This document shows, one piece after another, positions 34,324 to 43,802 of a stretch of 64,000 nucleotides of DNA (positions are counted from its first letter, which is position 1; the number at the start of each line of letters is the position of its first letter). The notes beneath the pieces were generated by a model. That model had not been told where the DNA came from. It did no database searches and saw only the letters and a list, made by a program, of their open reading frames with translations. The position numbers and the translations under genes were made by a program. Location: the NCBI GenBank assembly GCA_023388175.1, contig JAEWGT010000008.1:124001-188000 (forward strand), written 5' to 3'. The stretch comes from Pseudomonadota bacterium (GTDB lineage: Bacteria > Pseudomonadota > Alphaproteobacteria > Rhizobiales > Devosiaceae).

Positions 34324-35037
34324 TCAGGCGAAGAGCAGGCTCACCCGCCGGTTCTGCTTGCCCTTCTTTTCGATCTTGCCCAGCGCAAGAGGGCCAATTT
34401 CGCCCGTGCGCGACACATGGGTGCCCCCGCAGGGCTGCAGGTCCACATCGCCAATGCGCACCAGCCGCACCCGGCCCTGACCCATGGGTGGCTTGACCTT
34501 CATTGTCTTGATCAGGTCGGCCTTGTTTTCCATCTCGGCGTCGGTGATCCATTCAGTGGTGACGGGATGGTCCGCCTCGACCATGGCGTTGAGTTGGCGC
34601 TCCAGCGCATCGAGATTGTCCGGCAAGTCCGGCATGTCGAAATCGAGCCGGCCCTTGTCCTCGCCGATCTGTCCACCCGTGACCGGAAACGGAAAGACCA
34701 CCGATAGAAGATGAAGCGCAGTGTGCATGCGCATCAGACGGTAGCGGCGGTCCCAGTCAAGCTCAACGATGACCTTCTCTCCGACCCCTGGCAGGGTCTG
34801 GCCATCGGCAGGCACATGAACGATAGCCGTCTTGTCCCCGTCGGGGTGAATTGCCGTGCTCAACGTTAGCAGCCTGTTACCCGCAAGCACTAATCTGCCA
34901 CTGTCGCCGGGCTGACCGCCGGATGTCGCATAGAAGACCGTCCGATCCAGCACGATCCCGCCTTGCTGGCTGATGCCGGTGACCTCGGCTTCGGCGGATT
35001 TGAGATAGGCGTCGTCGCGGAACAGAAATTCGGTCAT
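34324..35037 (-). CDS. Free-standing alanyl-tRNA editing protein (AlaX-like)
   Basis: A 237-residue homologue of the AlaRS editing domain that removes wrongly attached amino acids (Ser/Gly) from tRNA-Ala. The N-terminal part has FYATSGGQPGDSG, a shared AlaRS motif. Zinc/catalytic motifs are MRMHTALHLL (H-x3-H) and LQPCGGTHV (C-x3-H). The length matches AlaX-M, with both halves present. Only 8 bp separate it from the cls gene upstream, so the two are likely co-transcribed. Confidence 0.9.
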   Translation of the reverse strand: MTEFLFRDDAYLKSAEAEVTGISQQGGIVLDRTVFYATSGGQPGDSGRLVLAGNRLLTLSTAIHPDGDKTAIVHVPADGQTLPGVGEKVIVELDWDRRYRLMRMHTALHLLSVVFPFPVTGGQIGEDKGRLDFDMPDLPDNLDALERQLNAMVEADHPVTTEWITDAEMENKADLIKTMKVKPPMGQGRVRLVRIGDVDLQPCGGTHVSRTGEIGPLALGKIEKKGKQNRRVSLLFA

Positions 35038-35045
35038 CGGAAACC

Positions 35046-36497
35046 CTAGAGAACAGGGGACAAAAGGCGGGCGGCCTGCGTCGCCACATAGAGCGGCCAA
35101 GGCCGGCTTTCAACCTCGGAACGGCCCACCTGATGGCAGCATTCGAAATCGTCGAGCAGCATGGCCTCGACCTCCGCAATCATCTTCGCATCGGTGAACC
35201 ACAGGGTGATCTCGAAGTTGATGGCAAAGGATCGGTTGTCGAAATTGACGCTGCCGACCGTGGCGATCTGGTCGTCCATCAGAACCACTTTTTGATGAAG
35301 AAAACCATCGGTGTAGCGGTAGACGCCGATATCGTGCTGCACCATGGCGTCGGCATGGGACATGCTGGCGAGCCAGACCAGCTTGTGGTCAGGGTTGGCG
35401 GGTAGCATGATCCGTACATCGACGCCGCGCAGCCTTGCCGCAAAAAGGGCGGTCCGGATATCGGTGTCCGGAACGAAATAGGGGCTGACGATCCAAAGCC
35501 TGTTCCGCGCCCGGCCGATCAGGTCCGTGAAGGCGATGGCGCATTCTTCCAGCTTGTCGGCCGGGCCGCTGCCCATGACCAGAACCGATTGATCGCCAAA
35601 AGTCTCCAGCTCCTTTGGTGGCCTGTGGGGCAGGCTTTCACCCGTCGCCCATTCCCAGTCCTCGCGGAACAGCAGCGCACAGCCCAATGCGGCGGGGCCG
35701 GAGACGCGCACATGGGTGTCGCGCCAATGCCCGACGCGCGGGTCTTCGCCGAGATATTCCACACCGACATTGTGCCCCCCAACCCAGGCATGCTTGCCGT
35801 CCGCGACGACGATCTTGCGATGATTGCGGTAGTTGATGCGCGTGGGGCCATAGAAGCGGAGCAGCTTGTGGCGGTGGTTGAAACCCGCAACCTTGACGCC
35901 GGCTTCGCGCAATTCGCGGCGGTAACGCTTGGGCATGCCCGAACTGCCGATGTCGTCATAGAGCAGATAGACCGCCACGCCCGCCTTTGCCTTGGCGATC
36001 AGACGCTCGGCCAGCTGCTGACCAAGGGCATCGTCACGGATGATGTAGAACTGCACCAGCAGATATTCTTTTGCGGAATCAATGCCCTGGAAGATCGAGT
36101 CGAATGTTTTCCTGCCGTCGATCAGCAGTTCGACGTCGTTGCCCTTGAGAAAGGGAAGTTCAGAGACATGCACCTGAACCGGCCAGAGCGCGTCGGTTTC
36201 GCGGTCGATCAGGGCAAGGTCCCTGGCGCGCAGGGGGCGGTCGGCACGGCCATTTTGCACGCGGTCGGTGGCGTAATCATCGAACAGTTTCCAGCCAAAG
36301 ACCAGGTAGAGGAGTACCGACGGAATTGGCAGCAAAATCAAGGACAACAGCCAGGCGATGGAGCCCTGGGACGTGCGGGAATTTAGGATTTCCCGGACGG
36401 CGCAGATGAAGGCGAGCAGGTAGATGGCGCCCATGATGATCGCCACGATGTGCAGGTCTGCGATAATGGCGCGCAGAATGTCGTCTATTCCGAACAC
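35046..36497 (-). CDS. cls: Cardiolipin synthase
   Basis: A 483-residue phospholipase D-type enzyme that makes cardiolipin from phosphatidylglycerol. Two N-terminal transmembrane helices (IIMGAIYLLAFICAV; IAWLLSLILLPIPSVLLYLVFG) are followed by two HKD motifs, YRNHRKIVVADGKHAWVGG and FLHQKVVLMDDQIATVGSVNFDNRS. The length is that of bacterial ClsA. First gene of a unit with the AlaX-like gene. Confidence 0.94.
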   Translation of the reverse strand: MFGIDDILRAIIADLHIVAIIMGAIYLLAFICAVREILNSRTSQGSIAWLLSLILLPIPSVLLYLVFGWKLFDDYATDRVQNGRADRPLRARDLALIDRETDALWPVQVHVSELPFLKGNDVELLIDGRKTFDSIFQGIDSAKEYLLVQFYIIRDDALGQQLAERLIAKAKAGVAVYLLYDDIGSSGMPKRYRRELREAGVKVAGFNHRHKLLRFYGPTRINYRNHRKIVVADGKHAWVGGHNVGVEYLGEDPRVGHWRDTHVRVSGPAALGCALLFREDWEWATGESLPHRPPKELETFGDQSVLVMGSGPADKLEECAIAFTDLIGRARNRLWIVSPYFVPDTDIRTALFAARLRGVDVRIMLPANPDHKLVWLASMSHADAMVQHDIGVYRYTDGFLHQKVVLMDDQIATVGSVNFDNRSFAINFEITLWFTDAKMIAEVEAMLLDDFECCHQVGRSEVESRPWPLYVATQAARLLSPVL

Positions 36498-36728
36498 TTT
36501 GGCCCTTAAAAGCTATGGACAGGCACTCTATCAGCGAAACGTGCGGCGGCAATCCTTGACTGTAGTGCCCAACAGTCTAGCATTCGGACAGGCCCGTTCA
36601 GCCTGCTGTGCGCATCCTCCTGGATACGGTGAATGAACGATATGTGAATGGTTTGACCCAAGCGATACGGGCAAGCCGTCAGCAATGCGCACACTGACCT
36701 CTCTTTGCCCGTCCGAAAGGATCAGACC

Positions 36729-37427
36729 ATGCATAGTTTCATGGACGCAAAACTCATGGCCAAACTGCTGCGGCAGAACCTGGCCGAACGCAATGTGACG
36801 CTGTCGCACAGTGATTGTCTCGAACTGGTGGCGCGCCAGTTCGGCGTATCGAGCTGGAATATTCTAAGCGCGCGGATCGATGCGGCACTGCCCGGCATGA
36901 AGCCGCTGGTCATGCCGGAGGGCTGGGTCGATGCCAGCGTCAATCGTGAAGGTTATTTCCGGATGGGGCTGGATCCGGATAGACCCGGCTGTGCGATGAT
37001 CCAGAGCACACCGCTGGCTGATTATCAGCGGGATCGACAGTTCGGGACGCTGACACAGATAATCGCGGCCGAGCCCTATCGCGGTGGCGCAGTCCGCGTT
37101 GCCTGTGAGCTTTCCTGCAAAGATCTGGATGGCTCGGCCACGATGTGGCTGCGGCTGGACGACGCGAAGGGCCATGTGCTGCGGTTCGAAAACCTGCTTG
37201 AACGACCGGGCGTGTTTTTGCAGGGAACGGAGGACTGGAAGGGCTTCGCCATCACCCTCGATGTGCCGGAGAGCTCAGAAAGCGCATATTTCGGTTTTAT
37301 GGTGCATGGCAGGGGCACCGGCTGGGCCCGCAACTTTACGGTGGAGCGCGTAGAGGGCACCGACGCACCGGAACGTCGCAAGCCCTACAGGTTCGAGCGG
37401 CCAACCAATCTGGGCTTCAGCGCCTGA
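36729..37427 (+). CDS. Glyoxalase-superfamily-related protein with an N-terminal helical domain
   Basis: A 232-residue cytoplasmic protein. The start at 36729 follows AAAGGA. The first 50 residues (DAKLMAKLLRQNLAER, LSHSDCLELVARQFG, WNIL) match a short domain found at the start of proteins annotated as glyoxalase-superfamily or phage-related regulators. The remaining 170 residues are beta-rich (AVRVACELSCKDLDG; SATMWLRLDDAKGH; AYFGFMVHGRGTGWARNF) and look like a jelly-roll. I cannot assign a reaction. Confidence 0.6.
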   Translation: MHSFMDAKLMAKLLRQNLAERNVTLSHSDCLELVARQFGVSSWNILSARIDAALPGMKPLVMPEGWVDASVNREGYFRMGLDPDRPGCAMIQSTPLADYQRDRQFGTLTQIIAAEPYRGGAVRVACELSCKDLDGSATMWLRLDDAKGHVLRFENLLERPGVFLQGTEDWKGFAITLDVPESSESAYFGFMVHGRGTGWARNFTVERVEGTDAPERRKPYRFERPTNLGFSA

Positions 37428-37438
37428 ATTCGGGATGG

Positions 37439-37466
37439 GGCATTGCGGGTGAGAACCCGCAATGCC
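37439..37466. terminator. Bidirectional hairpin between convergent genes
   Basis: GGCATTGCGGG and CCCGCAATGCC form a perfect 11-bp stem with a 6-nt loop, between the stops of the gene at 36729 and cysK. It lacks a T run, so termination strength is uncertain. Confidence 0.6.
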
Positions 37467-37472
37467 GGACAA

Positions 37473-38522
37473 TCAGACCGGGTCCGGTTCCATTACGCTG
37501 GAGATGTCGATTGGCGTGTGGGCTTCTGTCCAGGGCGGAACGGGCAGGTTCTTGCTGCGCAGGAAATCGGGATTGAAGATCTTGCTGGCGTAGCGATTGC
37601 CGTAGTCGCAGAGCACGGTAACGATGGTCTTGCCCGGCCCGAGGTCACGCGCCATGCGCACCGCGCCGGCAATATTGATGGCGCTGGAGCCACCGAGGCA
37701 CAGGCCTTCATGTTCAAGCAGGTCGAAAATGTAGGGCAGGGCTTCGGAGTCGGGGATCTGATAGGGCATGTCGACCTTCAGTCCTTCGAGATTGGCGGTG
37801 ATGCGGCCCTGGCCAATGCCCTCGGTGATGGAATTGCCCGAGGATTTGAGTTCGCCATGCGCGTAATATTCGTAGAGCGCGGCGCCTTCGGGGTCTGCCA
37901 AACCGATCTTTATGTCTGGATTACGCGCCCGCAGCGCCTCCGCGACGCCGGCCAAGGTGCCGCCCGATCCAACCGCGCAGATGAACCCATCAATGCGCCC
38001 GCCCGTCTGCTGCCAGATTTCCGGGCCGGTGGTTTCGACGTGAGCGCGCCGATTGGAGACGTTGTCGAACTGATTGGCCCAGACCGCGCCGTTTGGCAGT
38101 TCCGCAGCGAGCTTTTCCGCCAGCCGTCCCGAGACCTTGATATAATTATTGGGGTTCTTGTACGGCTTGGCCGGAATTTCGATCACCTCGGCGCCATAAA
38201 GGCGCAAGGCGTCTTTCTTTTCCTGGCTTTGCGTATCGGGAATGACGATCACCGACTTGAAGCCCAGTGAATTGGCCACCAGGGTCAGGCCGATGCCGGT
38301 ATTGCCGGCGGTGCCTTCGACAATCGTGCCGCCCGGCTTGAGTTTGCCGGACTTGACCGCGTCATGGATCATGAAAAGCGCGGCGCGATCCTTGACCGAC
38401 TGGCCGGGATTGAGAAATTCCGCCTTGCCCCAGATATCGCAGCCCGTCAGCGTCGAAATGCGATTGAGACGGATGAGTGGCGTATTGCCAATGGCGGAAA
38501 TCAGGTCTTCGTGCTTGGCCAT
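37473..38522 (-). CDS. cysK: Cysteine synthase (O-acetylserine sulfhydrylase)
   Basis: A 349-residue PLP enzyme that makes cysteine from O-acetylserine and sulfide. Seen: IGNTPLIRLNR, the PLP Lys44 in NPGQSVKDRAA, the EGTAGNTGIGLTL substrate loop, the VGSGGTLAGVAEAL phosphate-binding loop and LCLGGSSAINIAGAVRMA. It is longer than E. coli CysK (323) by a C-terminal extension of about 25 residues, common in alphaproteobacteria. Confidence 0.92.
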   Translation of the reverse strand: MAKHEDLISAIGNTPLIRLNRISTLTGCDIWGKAEFLNPGQSVKDRAALFMIHDAVKSGKLKPGGTIVEGTAGNTGIGLTLVANSLGFKSVIVIPDTQSQEKKDALRLYGAEVIEIPAKPYKNPNNYIKVSGRLAEKLAAELPNGAVWANQFDNVSNRRAHVETTGPEIWQQTGGRIDGFICAVGSGGTLAGVAEALRARNPDIKIGLADPEGAALYEYYAHGELKSSGNSITEGIGQGRITANLEGLKVDMPYQIPDSEALPYIFDLLEHEGLCLGGSSAINIAGAVRMARDLGPGKTIVTVLCDYGNRYASKIFNPDFLRSKNLPVPPWTEAHTPIDISSVMEPDPV

Positions 38523-38731
38523 GGATCTATTTCTTCAACATGTCGCGCAAAATGTTCGGGGGTTTTGCGAGAGCGGAAGGCGCAAAACCAAGCGGATCAG
38601 GCACTTATGGTAGGTGCGCACTCGCCGGGCCGCAAGACGAAACTGGCCTCTGGGGCAGGGGTTTTCAATGTGGCCAGCATCGGCGCAAGGGATGCCCGCA
38701 GGGGCTGGAAACCGGGGAATAGAATTTCCGG

Positions 38732-40132
38732 CTAAAGCTCGGACACTGCATCGAGCGCCCGCTGGCGGCTGGTTTTGAGATCGACCATGGGCTCAGGATA
38801 GGTCTTTCCCAATGTCACGCCCGCCGTGGCCAGCACATCGGCAGGTGCGTCGGCGGGCTTGTGAATCCACTTGTCGTCCAGCTTTGCAAGTTCGGGAACC
38901 CAGTGCCTTACATAGGCGCCAGATGCGTCGAAGCGTTCGCCCTGGGTTACCGGATTGAAGATGCGGAAATAGGGGGCAGCATCGAGCCCGCTGCCGGCCA
39001 CCCATTGCCAGCTGGCGGGATTGTTGGCCTCGTCGGCGTCGACCAGGCAATCCCAGAACCAGGCTTCGCCCTGCCGCCAGTCGATCAGCAGATTCTTGGC
39101 CAGCAGCGAGGCCACCAGCATGCGTACCCTGTTGTGCATGTAGCCGGTTTCCCACAATTCGCGCATTCCGGCGTCGATGATGGGGAAACCTGTCTGCCCG
39201 GATTGCCAGGCCTTGAGCTGGGCGGGCGCATGACGCCACTGCTGGCCTTCGTATTTGGCCTGCATGGGGACCGTGGCGATGTCCTTGCGATGGTAGAGCT
39301 GGTGATGGCTGAAATCGCGCCAGGCCAGTTCGGACAGGAATTTGTCGACCGCGCCCGCCAGATTTGGTTCGGCATGGGCGCGCGCCTGGGCGGCGTGCCA
39401 GATCTGGCGGGCGCTGATTTCGCCAAAGCGCAAATGCGGCGAGAGGCGGGAGGTTACATCGCGGTCCGGAAAGTCGCGGCCTTCTGGATAGGCAGACAGG
39501 TTCTGGTCGAGAAAATCAACCAGCCTTGCCTGCGCTGCCTCTTCACCGACCTGCCAGTGCTGGCCGAGCTTCGCGGCCCATTTTGGTTGGCGATAGTCAA
39601 GATCCACCGGCTCTGCCGGCGTCGGCCTGCCATGCGCCGCGGTCTCCAGAGGGTGGGCAATATTGGTCTGTTTCAGGGTTTTCCAGAAGGGGGTGAAAAC
39701 TGAATATGGCTTTCCCTGTCCTGTCTCGATGGTCCATGGCTCAGCCAGGACATTGCCGGGATGGGACGTGACTGACAGACCCTGATGCCGCAGCCTGGAT
39801 TTGATCGCTGCATCCAATTCCCGGCCGGCCGGCGCATAGCGGCGATTCCAGTGAATTGCCTCGGCGCCGGTCTTTTCCAGGGCGGCGATCAGGACATCCT
39901 GCGCCTTGCCGCTTTCCACCAGCAGGTTCACGCCAATGCTGGCGAGGCGTGTGGCCATGGCATTGAGGCTTTGATGCAGCCACCAGCGCGCCGCTCCGCC
40001 GGGCTGCCGCAAGCCCTCGTCTGTCTCATGGATGTAGAGAGCCACCACATCGCCGGCCTTGCAGGCCTCGGCCAGGGCCGGATTGTCGGAAAGGCGCAGA
40101 TCATTGCGCAGCCAGACGAGATTTTTGGGCAA
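38732..40132 (-). CDS. phrB: Deoxyribodipyrimidine photolyase
   Basis: A 466-residue class I CPD photolyase that repairs UV-induced cyclobutane dimers with light. The N-terminal antenna domain begins NLVWLRNDLRLSDNPAL. The FAD-binding domain has LRFGEISARQIWHAAQ, ELAWRDFSHHQLYH, GFPIIDAGMRELWETGYMHNRVRM and WQWVAGSGLDAAPYFRIFNP. The start is TTG at 40132, supported by GGAG about 8 nt upstream; no in-frame ATG fits the antenna domain. Single gene. Confidence 0.95.
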   Translation of the reverse strand: MPKNLVWLRNDLRLSDNPALAEACKAGDVVALYIHETDEGLRQPGGAARWWLHQSLNAMATRLASIGVNLLVESGKAQDVLIAALEKTGAEAIHWNRRYAPAGRELDAAIKSRLRHQGLSVTSHPGNVLAEPWTIETGQGKPYSVFTPFWKTLKQTNIAHPLETAAHGRPTPAEPVDLDYRQPKWAAKLGQHWQVGEEAAQARLVDFLDQNLSAYPEGRDFPDRDVTSRLSPHLRFGEISARQIWHAAQARAHAEPNLAGAVDKFLSELAWRDFSHHQLYHRKDIATVPMQAKYEGQQWRHAPAQLKAWQSGQTGFPIIDAGMRELWETGYMHNRVRMLVASLLAKNLLIDWRQGEAWFWDCLVDADEANNPASWQWVAGSGLDAAPYFRIFNPVTQGERFDASGAYVRHWVPELAKLDDKWIHKPADAPADVLATAGVTLGKTYPEPMVDLKTSRQRALDAVSEL

Positions 40133-40188
40133 GACACGAGCTCCGGGACTGTCTCGATATTACGGGACCGCCCCGGCTTTGGTTCAGC

Positions 40189-40635
40189 CTATTCCATCAA
40201 TTCGGCCAGTTGCTCCAGCGCGGCGCTCCAGGCTTCCATGGAGAATATGCGTGTCTGGGCGTCTGCATGGGCCAGGCCGCGTTCAGTCACGGTAATGCTG
40301 GTCGCGTCATCACCAATGGACTTGAAGGTGATGTCGAGCACGAAAATGAACTCTTCGTCCTCGTCCCTGTGAATCCAGGACATGACCAGCTTCTCGTCCT
40401 CGACAAACTGCAAGACCTCGCCGGTTACCTCGTGGTCGGCTTCATCATCTTCATCGGCATAGGTGACGAAGTGATATTGACCGCCCTCGAAACCGTCGAA
40501 TTCAGCCTCGTCCACCTGCCATTGCTCGATCAGCGCCGGATCGGTCCATGCGGAGAACACATCGCTGACATTGGCAGCGATGGTGCGGGTCAAGGTGATC
40601 TGGCTTTCGCCGTCGATTTCCGATCCGTCGCTCAT
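40189..40635 (-). CDS. SRPBCC/AHSA1-type protein
   Basis: A 148-residue START-like (Activator of Hsp90 ATPase homologue) domain protein. It starts ITLTRTIAANVSDVFSAWTDPALIEQW, with VTGEVLQFVEDEKLVMSWIHRDED and a closing helix IFSMEAWSAALEQLAELM. It is very acidic. Such domains bind hydrophobic ligands; the ligand is unknown. Its start overlaps the end of the MFS gene by 4 bases, so the two are translationally coupled. Confidence 0.85.
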   Translation of the reverse strand: MSDGSEIDGESQITLTRTIAANVSDVFSAWTDPALIEQWQVDEAEFDGFEGGQYHFVTYADEDDEADHEVTGEVLQFVEDEKLVMSWIHRDEDEEFIFVLDITFKSIGDDATSITVTERGLAHADAQTRIFSMEAWSAALEQLAELME

Positions 40636-41852
40636 GCCGACTTCCTTTCGGGATGCAGTTCAGCCGTTTTCGGCAGGAAGATTGTCAGAATACCAAGAAC
40701 AGGCAGGAATGCGCAAATCTGGAACACGGCGATCATGCCGATCCAGTCTGCCATGGCGCCCATCAGGGCCGCGCCCAATGCGCCGATGCCGAAGGCGAAG
40801 CCGAAGATGAATCCGGCGATCATGCCGACCTTCCCGGGGACCAGTTCCTGCGCGTAGACCACCATGGCCGAGAAGGCCGAAGAGAGGATGAGACCGATCA
40901 TGATGCTCATGACCGCCGTCCAGAACAGGTCGAGATAGGGCAAGGCGAGCGTGAAGGGCAGGGCACCGAGAATCGATACCCAGATCACGGCAAGGCGGCC
41001 ATAGCGGTCACCGATGGGGCCGCCAAAGAAGGTGCCGGCGGCCACGGCGCCGAGGAAGGCAAAGAGATAGAGCTGCGCCTCCTGAGCCGTCAGGGCAAAT
41101 TTTTCGATCAGGAAGAAGGCGTAATAGCTCTTGAGGCCCTCGATATAGATGAACTTGCTGAGCAGCAGTGCGCCGATGACGGCGAAAGCGACAATCAGGC
41201 GCTGACGCGACAGAACCGGCTTGCTGATCGCCACTTTGGGGCGACTGGCCGCCTGGCGCTGATGCTCGGCATACCAGCGGCCCACATAGGTCAGCAGCGC
41301 CAGGCCAAGAGCGGCCACGGCAAGGAAATAGAAGACGCTGGACTGTCCCAGCGGCAGCAGGATGAAGGCAGCGGCGAGCGGGCCGAGCGCGGTGCCAGCA
41401 TTGCCGCCGACCTGAAAAAGGGATTGGGCGAAACCAAGCCGCCCGCCCGAGGCCATGCGCGCAACGCGGGAGGCCTCCGGGTGGAACAGCGCGGAACCTG
41501 TGCCGACGACGACCGCCGCGATGAACAGCAGCCAGAAGCCGCTGGCAGCGGCAAGCAAGGCGGTGCCAGCCGCGACGATGATCATGGAGACGGCAAGCCA
41601 ATAGGGCTTTGGCTTGAGATCGCCGGACAGCCCGAAAATCGGCTGCAGCAGGCAGGCGGTGATCTGCTGGCCCAGAGTCAGCAGGCCGATCTGCAAATAG
41701 GACAGGTTGTAGGTGTCCTTGAGCATCGGATAGAGCGCCGGCAGCAGGAATTGCAGCAGGTCGTTGAGCAGGTGGGCACCGCTGACGGCCAGAAGGATGG
41801 TCATGGTGGTGCGCTGCGCATCGTGCGCAGGGGCGGAAGCAACGCTGGTCAT
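40632..41852 (-). CDS. MFS transporter, fosmidomycin-resistance (Fsr) type
   Basis: A 406-residue 12-helix carrier. The start at 41852 (MTSVASAPAHDAQRTTMT) is the first giving the family opening ILLAVSGAHLLNDLLQFLLPALYPMLK, the hallmark of Fsr. Further pieces are GSALFHPEASRVARM and the C-half GPIGDRYGRLAVI loop. Fsr exports fosmidomycin in E. coli; the natural substrate is unknown. First gene of a coupled pair with the SRPBCC protein. Confidence 0.9.
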   Translation of the reverse strand: MTSVASAPAHDAQRTTMTILLAVSGAHLLNDLLQFLLPALYPMLKDTYNLSYLQIGLLTLGQQITACLLQPIFGLSGDLKPKPYWLAVSMIIVAAGTALLAAASGFWLLFIAAVVVGTGSALFHPEASRVARMASGGRLGFAQSLFQVGGNAGTALGPLAAAFILLPLGQSSVFYFLAVAALGLALLTYVGRWYAEHQRQAASRPKVAISKPVLSRQRLIVAFAVIGALLLSKFIYIEGLKSYYAFFLIEKFALTAQEAQLYLFAFLGAVAAGTFFGGPIGDRYGRLAVIWVSILGALPFTLALPYLDLFWTAVMSIMIGLILSSAFSAMVVYAQELVPGKVGMIAGFIFGFAFGIGALGAALMGAMADWIGMIAVFQICAFLPVLGILTIFLPKTAELHPERKSA

Positions 41853-42029
41853 TGGAAAAATCTTCAAGTCGGTTTTATCCGTCCTAGCCCGCGCCACTGG
41901 GAAGAGCAATCCGGATTGCACAAAAATGGGGCATTTGGGGAGGACAGGGCGAGGCCACATCGCCCATGCTTGCATGCAAGGCGCGCTTCGGCTTGACTGT
42001 ATCGGAAGCGGAGGTCGGATCGAGTTCGC

Positions 42030-43721
42030 ATGCGGTCAATTGAACATGGCGCTGAGCCGTCAGCCGAACTGGTCGAGGAAGTTATGGGCCTGCGCGCGCA
42101 AATTCGTGCGGGCGATCCGGGAGAAGGGTTTCACCAGCTCGTCAGCTCCCTGGCCGATCGGTTCGAACATCAGGATCATGCGCTGGCCGCACTTGCGGCG
42201 CGCTATCTGACGCCAGGGCACCATGCGCTCAACCGCTCGATCGTCGAACGCAGGCGCGCTATTGAAGCGGAATTGGCCGCGTTCACCGCACCGGCGATCG
42301 TGGTGTCGCCCAGCGGGGTGCTGCTGGCGGCAAATCCCGCGGCAATCGGGCAACTCAATGTGGAATTGGGCGGCGGTATTGGTTCGGTTGGGCTGACCCT
42401 GAAGGATTTCGCGGCCTTCGTGGACCGTTGCCGCAGGGCAGACCCGGAAGCCTCGATGCTTCTGGGGAACGACATGTCGAACCACCAGCGGCTGGTGCTG
42501 GCCGGGCGCAGGCTTTCGCAACACGATGCCTATCTTCTCACGGCAGTCCGCTGGGCCTGGCCGGACGGGCTGGTGGACAATTTTCGGCAGGCTTTCGGGC
42601 TAACGGCGCGCGAAGGGGCCATCATGGACGCAATGATGGCCGGATATGGTGCTGAGGACATTGCGTTGCGCGACGCGCGCTCGCCGGGAACGATCCGCCA
42701 GCAAATCAAGGCGATTCTGGCCAAGCTCGATGTGGGAACGCAGTCGCAGGCGGTGGCGCTTGTCGCTGCCGCAAGTGCGGCCTGGCACCAGTTGCAGCGG
42801 CCGGCAGCGTTGGCTTCGCGCGGGCCCGACAGTCCGCCCGAACTCTCGATCATTCGCCGGGGCAGCAGAACGATTAGCGTGAGAAGCTTTGGACGCGCTG
42901 ACGGCGCCCCTGTGGTGCTGGTGCATGGCGCCATGTTCGGTATTGGCGAGACGGAGCACGAGCGCGCGATGGCCAGTGCGGCTGGATTGCGCGTCCTGGC
43001 TGCAGAAAAGCCCGGCTATGGCAGGACAGAAGCCTGGCCGGGACACAACAAGGCCGAAGCCATGGCGCAGGATGTCCTGTTCATGATGGATCAGAGAGGC
43101 GTGGAGCGCACGGTAGTGATTGCGCATGACGTCGGAACAATCGTGGCCTTCTGGCTGGCCAGACTTGCCCCGGAGCGCATCGTTGCCATCGTGGCAGCAC
43201 CGGCCACACCGCCAATGCTGTCATGGTCGCAAACGGCGGATATGCCAAAGGCGCACCGCATCCACGCCTGGGCCGCGCAGCGCGTTCCCAAGCTGATGGA
43301 CATGCTCATTTCCCTTGGCCTGGCGCAGGTGCAGCGGCAGGGTGTGTCCATCCTGCCGGAGCTGTTTTTCGGTGGCTGCGATTTTGATCGTGACACCTGG
43401 AGCCAACCCCACTTTGCCGCCGCCCTCAGCGGCACCTACCGGCTCATCGCCGCACAGGATGCGCGCGGCTTTCGGCAGGACATGCTGCTTACCAATGTGG
43501 ACTGGAGCGAGTGGGGGCGTCAGGTGAGGACCCCGGTCGACCTGTTGCATGGCGCCTTGAGCCGCACGGTTTCAAAACATGCCGTCGAACAGTTCGCCGC
43601 CAGCCTGCCAACGGGGCAGCTGTGCCTCGTTGAAGACGCCGGTCACACCATGCCACTGACCCATGCCGGGCTGATCTACGATCACGCGGCACGTCATGCC
43701 TCTCGAATTGGCCTTGGCTGA
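42030..43721 (+). CDS. LuxR-type HTH fused to an alpha/beta hydrolase
   Basis: A 563-residue fusion. Residues 1-80 are helical. Residues 85-180 form a PAS-like or sensor-like domain (PAIVVSPSGVLLAANPAA). Residues 189-245 form a LuxR/GerE HTH: LTAREGAIMDAMMAGYG, SPGTIRQQIKAILAKLDVG. Residues 285-563 are an alpha/beta hydrolase: VVLVHGAMFG (His299), nucleophile elbow VIAHDVGTIVAF with Asp367 where most hydrolases have Ser, and a C-terminal His539 in EDAGHTMPL. Asp as nucleophile is the haloalkane-dehalogenase/epoxide-hydrolase type. The usual acid site (H-G-x-x-D) reads HGALS, so Ser511 stands where Asp is expected. The hydrolase part may therefore be a ligand sensor rather than an enzyme. Monocistronic. 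Confidence 0.85.
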   Translation: MRSIEHGAEPSAELVEEVMGLRAQIRAGDPGEGFHQLVSSLADRFEHQDHALAALAARYLTPGHHALNRSIVERRRAIEAELAAFTAPAIVVSPSGVLLAANPAAIGQLNVELGGGIGSVGLTLKDFAAFVDRCRRADPEASMLLGNDMSNHQRLVLAGRRLSQHDAYLLTAVRWAWPDGLVDNFRQAFGLTAREGAIMDAMMAGYGAEDIALRDARSPGTIRQQIKAILAKLDVGTQSQAVALVAAASAAWHQLQRPAALASRGPDSPPELSIIRRGSRTISVRSFGRADGAPVVLVHGAMFGIGETEHERAMASAAGLRVLAAEKPGYGRTEAWPGHNKAEAMAQDVLFMMDQRGVERTVVIAHDVGTIVAFWLARLAPERIVAIVAAPATPPMLSWSQTADMPKAHRIHAWAAQRVPKLMDMLISLGLAQVQRQGVSILPELFFGGCDFDRDTWSQPHFAAALSGTYRLIAAQDARGFRQDMLLTNVDWSEWGRQVRTPVDLLHGALSRTVSKHAVEQFAASLPTGQLCLVEDAGHTMPLTHAGLIYDHAARHASRIGLG

Positions 43722-43802
43722 CGCGGCAATCTATACCAGTTGGTACATGCGCAAAGAACGACCCGGGCTCTAGTGTCGCCTCGATTCTGAGGAGATTGCC
43801 GC

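Noticed and set aside
40653..41996. A 447-codon plus-strand frame opposite the Fsr-type carrier
   Set aside because: The translation is dominated by Q, E, D, G and R and lies antisense to a textbook MFS protein.
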